From Ochrobactrum teleogrylli (GTDB lineage: Bacteria; Pseudomonadota; Alphaproteobacteria; Rhizobiales; Rhizobiaceae), in contig NZ_VEWL01000012.1 of NCBI RefSeq assembly GCF_006376685.1, positions 62,001 to 126,000 of the forward strand: a stretch of 64,000 bases of DNA. Reading direction: 5' to 3'. Of the stretch, positions 35,207 to 44,009 are shown piece after piece (positions within the stretch are counted from its first letter, which is position 1; each line of letters begins with the position of its first letter). The translations under genes were made by a program, and so were the position numbers. The notes beneath the pieces were generated by a model. The model saw only the letters and a list, made by a program, of their open reading frames with translations. It searched no databases and was not told the origin of the DNA.

Positions 35207-36095
35207 GTGAACCTCCACCGGCTGCGGCAAGAACGCCGTTAGGAAACAGGTTTAGCGCCACAAGGATCAATCCCAGCAGAAAGGTTGAGCTGAACTGCGG
35301 CGAGACATAATAGTTGAAGAGGTTCATCAAAACGCCGATGAGTACGCCACCGATCAAAGCCCCCGGCAAAGAACTGAACCCGCCAAGCACTGCCGCAGCA
35401 AAGGCTTGCAACATGAAGGCCGAAACAGTGGTTACGCTGAGGAAAGTGGTCGGCACGATCAGCAGTGCACCGATAACACCGAGCACCGCCGCGACGGCCC
35501 AGGCGAAAAGATGCACATTGCGCAGGCTCAGGCCGCAAACCTCTGCCGCAAAAGGATTGGCCGAGATCGCACGGAAGGCAATGCCAAGCTTGGTATGATC
35601 GATGATCAGGAACAGCGCCACGATTGTAACGGCCACGACGCCCAGCACGGTCAGATCATAACCGGTGATGCGCAGTCCCAGAATCGCAAAGCGAAAATCC
35701 GGAATTGGCAAATCAAGCGAGACAATATCCGCACCGAACACAATCAGAGTCACGCCCTGCGCGATCAGGCCGATACCGAGCGTCGAGATTGTCGCCGTCA
35801 GATCCGAGCTGAAAACCAGTGGCGAGATGAGCGCATAGACCAGACAGGCAATCGCCACGAGCGCAACAAGCGTCACCAGAACCGATGTGCCCCATGACAG
35901 GCTCAGCAATGCGCCGCTCGACAGGCCATAAACCAGAAAGGCGGCAAGACCGGCAACATTGCCATGCGAAAAATTGACGACCTTGGAGCATTTGAAAATC
36001 ATCACGAGCCCCATTGCACCCAGTGCATAGAGACAGCCCATGATGAGGCCCGACCAGACCAGTGGAAACAGATCGCTAAGAAGCTGCATCGTCAT
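35199..36095 (-). CDS. HAAT ABC transporter permease, LivH type (system 2)
   Basis: A 298-residue permease with about eight membrane helices. It starts at ATG 36095, overlapping the end of the dehydrogenase gene by 20 bases. LivH features include GLVMIFKCSKVVNFSHGNV, TLGIGLIAQG, FRAISANPFAAEVCGLSL as coupling helix and FAAAVLGGFSSLPGALIGG. The gene order LivH-LivM-LivG-LivF-lactonase, all overlapping, ties the lactonase to the imported compound. Confidence 0.88.
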   Translation of the reverse strand: MTMQLLSDLFPLVWSGLIMGCLYALGAMGLVMIFKCSKVVNFSHGNVAGLAAFLVYGLSSGALLSLSWGTSVLVTLVALVAIACLVYALISPLVFSSDLTATISTLGIGLIAQGVTLIVFGADIVSLDLPIPDFRFAILGLRITGYDLTVLGVVAVTIVALFLIIDHTKLGIAFRAISANPFAAEVCGLSLRNVHLFAWAVAAVLGVIGALLIVPTTFLSVTTVSAFMLQAFAAAVLGGFSSLPGALIGGVLIGVLMNLFNYYVSPQFSSTFLLGLILVALNLFPNGVLAAAGGGSRV

Positions 36096-36978
36096 GCTCC
36101 GTCGTCCACCCGGCTTCGACCACGCGAATGACCCCGGGATAATACTGACCGCCGTGACCTTGCTCTATCGCGTCCTGATAATAGCGACGCACGACATCCG
36201 CGGCGCGCAGCGGCACGCCGGTCTGCTCTGCCAGTTCGAAGACATAGCCGATATCTTTCAGCACATATTCCGGTGAAAAAGCCTTGTCCGGAAAATCGCG
36301 CGGCAGCATGGATTTTGTTGCGTGGTTGCGCAGCGCAAAACTGTCGCCCGAACCCTTGGAGACGGCCTCGATCAGGATTTTTGGCGACACACCGGCCTTT
36401 TCGCCCAATACCAGCATTTCGGCAATCGTCACCACATTCTCAAAGACCAGCATGTTGTTGACGAGTTTGAGTACCTGCCCTGCACCGATGTCGCCACCAT
36501 GGGTGATATCGGTCGCCATATAGCGCAGGACCGGCTCGATCCGGGCGAAATTCTCTGGTGAAGCGCCGACCATGATCGACAATTCGCCCCGTTGCGCAGC
36601 CTCGCGCGTGCGCGCCACCGGTGCATCAGCGAAGTGAATTCCGTGCGTGGCTAACTCCGCACCGACTTTACGTGCGACAGCAACCGGCGTCGTGGAAAGA
36701 TCGACGACAATCGCACCTGCACGCAACCCGACTTCGACGAGACGAGCCGTCACCGCCTCCACCTGCGGCCCGCCAGGCAGGGAAAGGCAGACGAGACTGG
36801 CCGTTTTGGCCAAATCTTCGAAACTTGTCGCCTCGGCCTTGGTGTCCGAGAGCGCTGCCAGGGCTTCCGCAGACAAATCCTGCGCCAGTACACGACCCTT
36901 ATGCTTTGTGGCCACGTTGCGGCACATTGGCCCGCCCATAACGCCAAGTCCGATGAAACCGATCGTTTCCGTGCTCAT
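36076..36978 (-). CDS. NAD(P)-dependent 3-hydroxyacid dehydrogenase (3-hydroxyisobutyrate type)
   Basis: A 300-residue beta-hydroxyacid dehydrogenase. The Rossmann motif GFIGLGVMGGPM is at the N-terminus, the substrate-binding DAPVARTREAAQRGEL at about residue 116, and the catalytic Lys in GAGQVLKLVNNML at about 170. Such enzymes oxidise 3-hydroxyisobutyrate, tartronate semialdehyde or related acids. It lies between an SDR gene and LivH2 on the same strand, so both oxidoreductases are probably part of the pathway for the imported acid. The substrate is not determined. Confidence 0.85.
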   Translation of the reverse strand: MSTETIGFIGLGVMGGPMCRNVATKHKGRVLAQDLSAEALAALSDTKAEATSFEDLAKTASLVCLSLPGGPQVEAVTARLVEVGLRAGAIVVDLSTTPVAVARKVGAELATHGIHFADAPVARTREAAQRGELSIMVGASPENFARIEPVLRYMATDITHGGDIGAGQVLKLVNNMLVFENVVTIAEMLVLGEKAGVSPKILIEAVSKGSGDSFALRNHATKSMLPRDFPDKAFSPEYVLKDIGYVFELAEQTGVPLRAADVVRRYYQDAIEQGHGGQYYPGVIRVVEAGWTTEHDDAAS

Positions 36979-36982
36979 GATC

Positions 36983-37732
36983 TTAATCCATCAACATGCC
37001 GCCATTCACGTCGAGGACCGTACCGGTGATCCAGTTCGACTGTGGCGACGCAAGAAAGACAATAGATTGGGCGATATCGTCGGGATGACCAAAACGACCG
37101 AGCGGGACATTTCCATTGGCGGATGGCGCCGCCTTTTGCGTTACGCTTTCCCACATCGGTGTCTCGACGGGACCGGGCGCTACGACATTGGCGTAGATAC
37201 CCTTTGAGGCGAAACTCTTGGCGACCCATTTGATAACGCCGTGGACACCGGATTTTGCGGCGATATAGGCCGGACCGGAGGCGACGCCACCGATCTTGGC
37301 GGCAATAGACCCCAGCGCCACAACCTTGCCGTAGGCTTGTTCCTCCATCAGCGGAAGGACTTCCCGCAGCGGGTTGGCGACGCCCAAAAGATTGACGTTG
37401 AGGATAGAATGCCATTCATCGTCGCTTGCATCGGCAAGCGAGCGGTTCGAAATGGTTCCGGCACATAGGATCAGAATATCGACCCGACCATACTGAGCTT
37501 TAACGCCGCGAACGAGCGCAGACGAAGCCTCCCGCGAGGTCACATCCAACTTGCGATAATCAATCGATGGATGCCCATAATCGGCGCTCTCAGCGAGATC
37601 GGTCGCCACCACTGTGGCGCCACTTTCAGCCAGCGCCATAACTGTGGCTCGGCCTATCGCCCCGGCACCGCCCGTTACAATGGCCACCTGACCTTGCAAC
37701 TGCGCCGGACCGCTCAGCGGAATTTTCTGCAT
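36983..37732 (-). CDS. Short-chain dehydrogenase/reductase
   Basis: A 249-residue classical SDR. The nucleotide motif TGGAGAIGRA is at about residue 20, NAG is replaced by ILCAGT (about 88), the catalytic Ser is in ALGSIAAK (about 143), the YxxxK pair is YIAAKSG (about 156), and APGPVETPMW follows. These support NAD(P)-dependent oxidation or reduction of an alcohol. It is 4 bases upstream of the dehydrogenase gene and about 110 bases downstream of the binding-protein gene, with a palindromic hairpin in that gap. Confidence 0.88.
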   Translation of the reverse strand: MQKIPLSGPAQLQGQVAIVTGGAGAIGRATVMALAESGATVVATDLAESADYGHPSIDYRKLDVTSREASSALVRGVKAQYGRVDILILCAGTISNRSLADASDDEWHSILNVNLLGVANPLREVLPLMEEQAYGKVVALGSIAAKIGGVASGPAYIAAKSGVHGVIKWVAKSFASKGIYANVVAPGPVETPMWESVTQKAAPSANGNVPLGRFGHPDDIAQSIVFLASPQSNWITGTVLDVNGGMLMD

Positions 37733-37759
37733 GCTCCTACCCTTCCCATTTTCATTTTC

Positions 37760-37801
37760 TAGAGCGGTTCCGATTAACGCGTCGTCGTTGGAACCGCTCT
37801 A
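37760..37801. repeat. Palindromic intergenic element
   Basis: TAGAGCGGTTCC (37760-37771) and GGAACCGCTCTA (37790-37801) form a perfect 12-base stem with an 18-base loop, between the binding-protein stop and the SDR start. It has no T-tract. It resembles short AGAGCGGTTCC palindromes that I associate with Rhizobiales intergenic regions, and it may lower expression of the downstream genes relative to the binding protein. Confidence 0.6.
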
Positions 37802-37844
37802 TCTCTTACGCATGTCTCCCCATCCTCCAGAGACGGCACGCGTG

Positions 37845-39047
37845 TCAGTTAGTTTTGGCCTCAAAGACGGCCTTTGGATAGGGCTTGAAATCACGCACCA
37901 GAACAAATTTACCGTCCTGCGCCTGAATGATACCCTCCGCGCGGGTGCCACGATGATCGCCCTTGATAAAGCTCACGCCCTTGGCGCCACCCACCGTCAC
38001 ATTATTGAGGCTCTCCATCGCCAGCGTCAGGTTTTCACGGGTCAAAGGCTTGCCACTTTTGACCAGCGCGCGAAACCCTTCGGTGAACAGCGACGCATTG
38101 CTCCAGCCATTGAGGCCGAACACACCTTGCGGATCTTTTGGATAGTATTTGCCCACGGCTTCGCGATATGCAGCAACCGTCGGCTCATCGCTGGTCACTG
38201 GCAACAGCCATGACGAGAAATAAACACCATCGAGCAGCTTGCCGGCCAGCTTGTAGGTGGACGGGTCGGCTGTAAAGAACGGTGCAAACCAGGCCGTTTC
38301 GAACCCTACCTGATCGGCTGCTTTCAATGCTGCGGCAAGGTTCGCATTTGAACCGAAAAGCACCACGGCATCGGCACCCGCCTGTTCAACGCGACGGATA
38401 TGTGCGGCAAAGCTGGTCGTCTTCACATCGAACGGTACAGACTCTACGGCTTCCAGACCATGTTCTTTCATATAAAGGTCGAATCCGCGTTTGCCGGATT
38501 TACCAAGCTCGTCATTTTCCCAAAGAAGAGCAATCTTCTTTTTACCGAGATCATTGACTGCATAATCGACATTCATCGCCGCCGACCAACCATAGTCTGG
38601 CAAGAGCGGGAACACTTTGTCATTCACATAAAAAGCCGAAGCACCGCCAATGGGACCTATCAGCGACAGGCCAACTTCGGCGGCGTATGGCAAAACAGCG
38701 GCATTGGTCGCAGTTCCTACAGACGCGGCCAGAGCGAAAATACCCTCACCTTCCACCATCTGACGGGTTACTGCGGCGGACCGCGCAGGTTCATAACCGT
38801 CATCCTGTGTGACGTATTTTATCTTCCAGCCCTCGACGCCACCCGTTTCGTTGACATGCTGAAAATGTGCATCTGCCGCGTGCGTCAGAATTGAATAAAA
38901 TGGAACTGGCCCCGTTACAGGGGTGAATGCACCCACTGTTACGATCTTGTTTGCCTCATCGATGCCAATATTCTGGGCCGCGCCCGGCAACACCATCGTT
39001 AAAAAGAATGCTGAAGCAGCGCCAAGCACTGACTTGATACCAGCCAT
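37845..39047 (-). CDS. HAAT-type periplasmic binding protein (system 2)
   Basis: A 400-residue type I periplasmic binding protein with a signal peptide (SVLGAASAFFLTMVLPGAAQ region). Mature features are KIVTVGAFTPVTGPVPFY, LLWENDELGKSGKRGFDLY, AAHIRRVEQAGADAVVLFG and a C-terminal lobe with GVFGLNGWSNASLFTEGF. It is divergent from the system 1 protein at 22434. It leads the minus-strand operon that includes the two oxidoreductases and LivHMGF2. A perfect GntR-type palindrome lies 75 bases upstream of its start. The ligand is not readable; an organic acid is likely from context. Confidence 0.88.
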   Translation of the reverse strand: MAGIKSVLGAASAFFLTMVLPGAAQNIGIDEANKIVTVGAFTPVTGPVPFYSILTHAADAHFQHVNETGGVEGWKIKYVTQDDGYEPARSAAVTRQMVEGEGIFALAASVGTATNAAVLPYAAEVGLSLIGPIGGASAFYVNDKVFPLLPDYGWSAAMNVDYAVNDLGKKKIALLWENDELGKSGKRGFDLYMKEHGLEAVESVPFDVKTTSFAAHIRRVEQAGADAVVLFGSNANLAAALKAADQVGFETAWFAPFFTADPSTYKLAGKLLDGVYFSSWLLPVTSDEPTVAAYREAVGKYYPKDPQGVFGLNGWSNASLFTEGFRALVKSGKPLTRENLTLAMESLNNVTVGGAKGVSFIKGDHRGTRAEGIIQAQDGKFVLVRDFKPYPKAVFEAKTN

Positions 39048-39121
39048 ACCTCGATCCTCCCAAATCGTTTAAATGGATGACTTGCCGAAATCTAAATACG
39101 GTTCGCACCCGATGTCAACCG

Positions 39122-39133
39122 ATAATGCATTAT
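39122..39133. promoter_or_regulatory. GntR-type operator, perfect copy
   Basis: ATAATGCATTAT is followed at once by GCATT, so a second half-overlapping TGCA core is present. It is 75 bases upstream of the binding-protein start at 39047, a position suited to repression of the HAAT system 2 operon. Confidence 0.75.
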
Positions 39134-39309
39134 GCATTGGAGACGGTTTGCAAAACATCTGTTGGCAATCGGGATAAAAATTCCAAATATTGGGAGCGAT
39201 CTCGGGTATTTAATGACGCTAGAAGCGCCATTTTAAAGCGATTTTCGGCGTAAACGCTCGAGAATCTCTACAACCGCCGATTTCTAACGCGAACTCGCTC
39301 ACATATTAT

Positions 39310-39321
39310 ATAATGCATTAT
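39310..39321. promoter_or_regulatory. GntR-type operator, perfect copy
   Basis: ATAATGCATTAT within an AT-rich stretch, 188 bases from the copy at 39122 and about 455 bases upstream of tctC. It could act with the neighbouring copy by looping or serve a promoter pointing towards tctC. Confidence 0.7.
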
Positions 39322-39775
39322 TCTGGTATTCCGCGCGACGCGCAATAAATTTGCGTAAGATTCACAAATACCAGACCCGCCAATGTCATTAACATTGAAA
39401 ACCCGCTCGGTGCCATCTCTTCTTTCATAACTGCTTCGCAACGGTGCGGACGAATAGAAGGCAGTGTCGTTCTCCTGCACGTCTGCAAGACAATGTATGG
39501 ACGCGATGTCCAAGCGCGAGGAACAGGCTACCCAGACTTTGGTAGTATAAGTGCTTTCATTGAAGTCCGGGCATTGGCAATCCGCCGGGATGCATCTACA
39601 TTCAATTTAAACAGCAACGGATAGTTGCGCCGATTCAAGAGAAAATTCAGTGCATAAGCATTTCATTGCAGTGACTGAATAATATCGCATCAGATTACCC
39701 GAAGCGCCCGAAGAGGCGTGGGGACTAAATTCATAATGCGGGCTCGCCCGTCGCAACATAGTCTGGGAGGACACT

Positions 39776-40753
39776 ATGATAAAGCTTATCGCCACTCTGG
39801 CGACAACACTTGCTATTTCCACTGCGGCTTTCACCGCGCACGCACAAAATTATCCGGAACGAACGATCACTATGGTCGTGCCATTCGCTGCCGGTGGACC
39901 GACAGACACGGTGACGCGACTTGTCGCGGAATCGATGTCCAAGGATCTTGGACAACAGGTCATTGTCGAAAATGTCGGCGGCGCAGGTGGAACACTTGGC
40001 GCAGGCCGTGTCGCAACCGCCGATCCGGATGGTTATACGCTGCTGCTGCACCATATTGGCATGGCCACAAGCGCCACGCTCTATCGCAAGCTCGCCTATG
40101 ACACGCTGAATGCCTTCGAATATGTCGGCCTTGTCACGGAAGTTCCGATGACCATTGTTGCGCGCAAGGATCTTGAACCCACCGATCTCAAGGGACTGAT
40201 CGATTACGCCAAGGCCAACAAGGACACCGTGACAGTGGCCAATGCCGGTATCGGCGCAGCATCGCATCTTTGCGGCATGCTTTTCATGAGCGCGATTGAA
40301 ACTCCGCTCGTCACAGTTCCTTACAAGGGAACAGGCCCGGCCATGACTGATCTGCTCGGCGGTCAGGTGGACATCATGTGCGATCAGACGACCAACACCA
40401 CGAAGCAGATTCAGGCAGGCACGATCAAGGCTTATGCTGTGACATCCCCTGAACGTCTGGACGTGTTGAAAGACCTTCCGACAACCAAGGAAGCTGGTCT
40501 GGACGGTATGGAAGTTGGTATCTGGCACGGCATTTATGCACCCAAGGGAACTCCGACTGACATTACCGAGCGACTGTCGAAATCGCTTCAACTGGCCCTG
40601 AAGGATCAGAATGTGGTTGCCCGTTTCGCGGAACTGGGCACGAAGCCGTCATCGGACTCCGACGCAACCCCAGCCGCATTGAAGGCCAAGCTCGAGTCCG
40701 AAGTCGCGCGGTGGAAGCCGGTCATCGAAGCTGCCGGACAATACGCAGACTGA
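39776..40753 (+). CDS. tctC: Tripartite tricarboxylate transporter binding protein (Bug/TctC)
   Basis: A 325-residue periplasmic binding protein with signal peptide (MIKLIATLATTLAISTAAFT, cleavage after about AHA). The Bug-family pattern is clear: NYPERTITMVVPFAAGGPTD, VENVGGAGGTLGA, ADPDGYTLLL, VPYKGTGPAMTDLLGGQVD and LPTTKEAG. The Asp and the two Gly-rich loops that bind carboxylates are intact. GGGAGG lies 5 bases before ATG 39776. It probably delivers a di- or tricarboxylic acid to TctBA, whose genes follow after 321 bases of hairpins. Confidence 0.92.
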   Translation: MIKLIATLATTLAISTAAFTAHAQNYPERTITMVVPFAAGGPTDTVTRLVAESMSKDLGQQVIVENVGGAGGTLGAGRVATADPDGYTLLLHHIGMATSATLYRKLAYDTLNAFEYVGLVTEVPMTIVARKDLEPTDLKGLIDYAKANKDTVTVANAGIGAASHLCGMLFMSAIETPLVTVPYKGTGPAMTDLLGGQVDIMCDQTTNTTKQIQAGTIKAYAVTSPERLDVLKDLPTTKEAGLDGMEVGIWHGIYAPKGTPTDITERLSKSLQLALKDQNVVARFAELGTKPSSDSDATPAALKAKLESEVARWKPVIEAAGQYAD

Positions 40754-40766
40754 CCATAGGGCAAAT

Positions 40767-40959
40767 ACTAGAGGCGCGCCTTTTAACGCGCCTCTAGTGG
40801 ATTGAATTTGACGTTTGAATCCCGGCTGACATAGATGCTGTTTCAAACGTCAAATTCGAAAAATCAACTAGATACATATACTTGCTAGTGGTCTTTTTGA
40901 TTCCAACATTTGCTCAGCGCGTGAACCGAGGGATGCAAATGTTGGAATCAGACCACTAG
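40767..40959. repeat. Three consecutive strong hairpins between tctC and tctB
   Basis: Stem 1: ACTAGAGGCGCG (40767-40778) with CGCGCCTCTAGT (40787-40798). Stem 2: GAATTTGACGTTTGAA (40804-40819) with its exact inverse (40842-40857). Stem 3: CTAGTGGTCT (40885-40894) plus GATTCCAACATTTGC (40899-40913) with their exact inverses at 40950-40959 and 40935-40949. All are perfect apart from one four-base bulge. None has a proper T-tract. They may protect tctC mRNA or reduce read-through to tctBA, or be mobile palindromic units. Confidence 0.85.
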
Positions 40960-41074
40960 TATCGTTTCCCGCATCTGCGCGTTAAAACCGCAGCCACCGG
41001 GATAAAGGACAGACTTCACATGCCGAACCACCGGCATAGCCCTTTCAACGGCAAATCCGAAAGATGATTGGCCC

Positions 41075-41548
41075 ATGAACGAGTCTTCGCGGAAACTATC
41101 GATCGATCCGACCAACGGATTGTGCGGTGCCCTTCTCACACTGACCGGCGCTTTTTTTGCCTATCAATCGCTGGGTCTTGACTTAGGGACATCGCTTCGC
41201 ATGGGACCGGGATATTTCCCGCTTGTCCTGTCCGGTGTTCTGATCCTGCTTGGACTGGTTATTCTCATCCAGGCTACACGGGTCTCCGGCGAGCCCATGG
41301 GCCCAATCGCATGGCGCGGCCTTTTCTTCATTCTGCCCGCGCCGATATTCTTCGGCCTGACCGTTCGTGGTCTCGGTTTTGTCCCTTCGCTATTCCTGAC
41401 CTGCCTTATCGCCTCTTTCGCCTCAATGCGCATGAAGCCGCTCGCAGCCATCATTCTCGCTGCTGCGATCACGGTCTTTTCCGTCATTGTGTTCAGCTAT
41501 GCGCTCGCGCTGCCTTATCAGCGTTTCGGGCCCTGGTGGCCATTCTAG
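41075..41548 (+). CDS. tctB: Tripartite tricarboxylate transporter small membrane subunit
   Basis: A 157-residue TctB-type protein with four predicted membrane helices: LCGALLTLTGAFFAYQSLGL, the segment after LRMGPGYFPLVLSGVLILLG, the LFFILPAPIFFGLTVRG region and a C-terminal helix around AAITVFSVIVFSYAL. RMGPGYFP is characteristic of TctB. It is 6 bases upstream of tctA, so the two are coupled. It starts well after tctC because of the hairpin region between them. TctB and TctA form the proton-driven membrane part of the transporter. Confidence 0.9.
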   Translation: MNESSRKLSIDPTNGLCGALLTLTGAFFAYQSLGLDLGTSLRMGPGYFPLVLSGVLILLGLVILIQATRVSGEPMGPIAWRGLFFILPAPIFFGLTVRGLGFVPSLFLTCLIASFASMRMKPLAAIILAAAITVFSVIVFSYALALPYQRFGPWWPF

Positions 41549-41554
41549 GGGGGC

Positions 41555-43069
41555 ATGAGCATGGAACTTTTCAGCAATCTCGCGCTCGGCTTTTCAACCG
41601 CATCGACGCTGGCTAATCTCGGCTTTTGCCTCATAGGCGTACTCCTCGGCACGTTGATCGGCGTCCTGCCCGGCATCGGCGCCACGGCCACCATCGCCAT
41701 GCTGCTTCCAGTCACGTTTCAGATCGGCGACCCGGTTTCCGCACTGATCATGCTTGCTGGCATCTATTACGGTGCCCAATATGGCGGTTCAACGACCGCT
41801 ATTCTCATCAACATGCCGGGAGAATCCTCATCCGCCGTGACCGCTATCGACGGCTACCAGATGGCGCGCCGTGGGCGCGCGGGTGCAGCGCTTGCAATCG
41901 CGGCAATCGGGTCATTCTTCGCCGGTACAGTCTCTACCTTTCTGGTGGCGGTCTTCGCTCCGCCGCTGACTGAAATCGCACTGAAATTCGGCTCAGCGGA
42001 ATATTTCTCGCTGATGGTCGTGGGGCTGGTTTCGTCCGTAGCGCTGGCGCATGGTTCGATCATCAAAGCTTTGGCCATGGTCGTTCTGGGACTTCTGCTT
42101 GGCCTTGTCGGTACAGATATCTACACCGGCGCGCCGCGTTTCACGCTGGGTATTACGGAATATGCCGACGGCCTTAATTTCGTAGCCGTTGCGGTCGGCG
42201 TGTTCGGCATTGCCGAAATTCTGCGGAATCTTGAAAGCGAACATTCGCGCGAAGTGCTGATGGCGAAGGTCACGGGGCTGATGCCGACACGAGACGATTT
42301 CAAACGCATGGCAGCCCCGATCCTGCGCGGAACGGTCATCGGCTCAGCGCTTGGAATCTTGCCAGGCGGCGGCGCCATTCTCGCCTCCTTTGCTTCCTAC
42401 ACCGTGGAAAAGCGCATCTCCAAGACGCCAGAGGAATTCGGCAAAGGCGCGATTGCAGGCGTTGCAGGACCGGAATCCGCCAACAATGCCGGTGCACAGA
42501 CATCCTTCATTCCCATGCTCACGCTCGGCATTCCGGCCAATCCGGTGATGGCATTGATGATCGGCGCCATGATCATTCAGGGTATCGTTCCGGGCCCGAA
42601 TGTTGCAACAGAGCAGCCCGCCCTGTTCTGGGGCGTGATCGCGTCGATGTGGATCGGCAATCTCATGCTTATCATCCTCAATCTGCCGCTGATCGGGCTG
42701 TGGGTGAAGCTTTTGACAGTGCCCTATTATGTGCTGTTCCCCATTATCATGACCTTCTGTGCCATCGGAGTTTATAGCGTCAATTCTAATGTCTACGACC
42801 TCTATGCGGTCGCCTTCTTCGGCTTCATCGGCTATCTGCTGGCTAAACTGCGCTGCGAACCGGCTCCCCTGTTGCTTGGCTTCGTGCTCGGACCGTTGCT
42901 GGAAGAACATCTGCGTCGCGCCATGATCCTGTCACGCGGCGACCCGGCAACCTTCTTCACCCGGCCAATCAGCGCAATTCTGCTCGCCATAGCCGCAACG
43001 GTTCTCGTGGTCGTGCTGCTTCCATCAATACGCAAGAAACGCGACGAGGTGTTCGTTGAGGAGGGTTGA
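41555..43069 (+). CDS. tctA: Tripartite tricarboxylate transporter large permease
   Basis: A 504-residue membrane protein with about 11-12 helices. The TctA family blocks are plain: [59 protein letters not shown] and, later, the mirrored [16 protein letters not shown] and [19 protein letters not shown]. Both conserved Gly-Pro-Gly-like loops are intact. ATG 41555 lies 6 bases after tctB. It ends about 46 bases from the convergent LuxR-type gene, with no clear terminator between them. Confidence 0.93.
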   Translation: MSMELFSNLALGFSTASTLANLGFCLIGVLLGTLIGVLPGIGATATIAMLLPVTFQIGDPVSALIMLAGIYYGAQYGGSTTAILINMPGESSSAVTAIDGYQMARRGRAGAALAIAAIGSFFAGTVSTFLVAVFAPPLTEIALKFGSAEYFSLMVVGLVSSVALAHGSIIKALAMVVLGLLLGLVGTDIYTGAPRFTLGITEYADGLNFVAVAVGVFGIAEILRNLESEHSREVLMAKVTGLMPTRDDFKRMAAPILRGTVIGSALGILPGGGAILASFASYTVEKRISKTPEEFGKGAIAGVAGPESANNAGAQTSFIPMLTLGIPANPVMALMIGAMIIQGIVPGPNVATEQPALFWGVIASMWIGNLMLIILNLPLIGLWVKLLTVPYYVLFPIIMTFCAIGVYSVNSNVYDLYAVAFFGFIGYLLAKLRCEPAPLLLGFVLGPLLEEHLRRAMILSRGDPATFFTRPISAILLAIAATVLVVVLLPSIRKKRDEVFVEEG

Positions 43070-43115
43070 AGCGCGTCCTCCAATTTCTCTGTCCGTGACA
43101 GCGCCAAAAGCGTTC

Positions 43116-43907
43116 TCAGAAATGCTCTATCGGAAGGCCACGCTGTTCATGTCCTGACAAAGCAAAGCTGGCCTGCTCGGCTTTCGTCCCGCCGTTCATG
43201 CGGTTGATCATCACGGCCACTTCGGTTCTGTTATGGACACCGAAACGCTTGATCAGATCATCGACATAATCCTTTATCGTATGGGGCGAAAGTTCCAGAT
43301 GCCGTGCAATCTGCTTGTTGGTATTGCCAGCCGCCAGCAACCGGGCGACTGTCGAAAGACGCGGAGAAAGGCTGGTCAGATTGGCGCCGGGCGTATTCGC
43401 CGGATGCCCTTCCTGAATGTTGCGCAAGGCAAGCGCCGACGAGCGGCACAACAATGAAACCTGCTCTTCAAGCTGCGTTGCATGCATCTCGAAACCAGCG
43501 GCATAAATCAGTGCCTGAATATTGCCGCCGACATAAATCGGGCAGCACAAGTTATCATTGTAATTCCATCGATAGAGCAGCGTGCGCATCAGCGGCACAT
43601 TGCCTGCTGCATTCTGGGGCAATCGCGAGCCCGCCACCGCGCTGGCATTCTGCACCACAGCTGCAATCATCGGATCTGAATCTGCCAGCCCGTTCTGATA
43701 TTCGAGAAGAAAGCCTGTGGGCGTGTTGATGCTGTGAAAAAGGCGCGGCCGATTATTCTCCAGCAAATAAATTCCAAGCGAACGCACGCGCAGCACATGC
43801 GCGGCAAAATAATCGCAAGCTATTGTGAAATCGTCATAATTACGGCTCTCCGCAACAGAAAGCGCTGCAGAGACCCGTTCGTCTATCGTTAGTATTTCCC
43901 TGGGCAT
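43116..43907 (-). CDS. LuxR-family regulator
   Basis: A 263-residue regulator. The C-terminal LuxR helix-turn-helix (LSPRLSTVARLLAAGNTNKQ, then IARHLELSPHTIKDYVDDLI) lies at about residues 178-232. The N-terminal 160 residues are compatible with an autoinducer- or small-molecule-binding alpha/beta domain (YFAAHVLRVRSLGIYLLE and LYRWNYNDNLCCPIYVG), although the canonical acyl-homoserine-lactone residues are not obvious. It is divergent from the monooxygenase operon, with a symmetric C6-G6 element between them. A solo regulator for that operon is the simplest reading; there is no LuxI-type synthase nearby. Confidence 0.85.
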   Translation of the reverse strand: MPREILTIDERVSAALSVAESRNYDDFTIACDYFAAHVLRVRSLGIYLLENNRPRLFHSINTPTGFLLEYQNGLADSDPMIAAVVQNASAVAGSRLPQNAAGNVPLMRTLLYRWNYNDNLCCPIYVGGNIQALIYAAGFEMHATQLEEQVSLLCRSSALALRNIQEGHPANTPGANLTSLSPRLSTVARLLAAGNTNKQIARHLELSPHTIKDYVDDLIKRFGVHNRTEVAVMINRMNGGTKAEQASFALSGHEQRGLPIEHF

Positions 43908-43928
43908 TCTATCTCCCGAATTCCCAAG

Positions 43929-43944
43929 CCCCCCATTCGGGGGG
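43929..43944. promoter_or_regulatory. Palindromic site between LuxR gene and monooxygenase operon
   Basis: CCCCCCATTCGGGGGG is a perfect six-base inverted repeat around ATTC, 22 bases upstream of the LuxR start and about 65 bases upstream of the monooxygenase start. It is the only strong dyad in the short divergent region, so it is a candidate binding site. Confidence 0.5.
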
Positions 43945-44009
43945 AATGTTTGTTCCCGCTCTTGTTCGTATCATTCCCGCTTACAACGACTAAATCAAGG
44001 GGAACCGTT

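Larger units (their letters stand above)
39048..39775. other. Divergent intergenic region with two perfect operators
   Basis: About 730 bases with no supportable gene. It separates the minus-strand HAAT operon from the plus-strand TctC gene and contains two exact ATAATGCATTAT palindromes, listed separately. Short open frames inside it have no ribosome binding site or family features. Confidence 0.6.

Noticed and set aside
39268..39513. An 81-codon minus-strand frame in the HAAT/tct intergenic region
   Set aside because: It has no ribosome binding site or family resemblance, and it overlaps a perfect operator copy.
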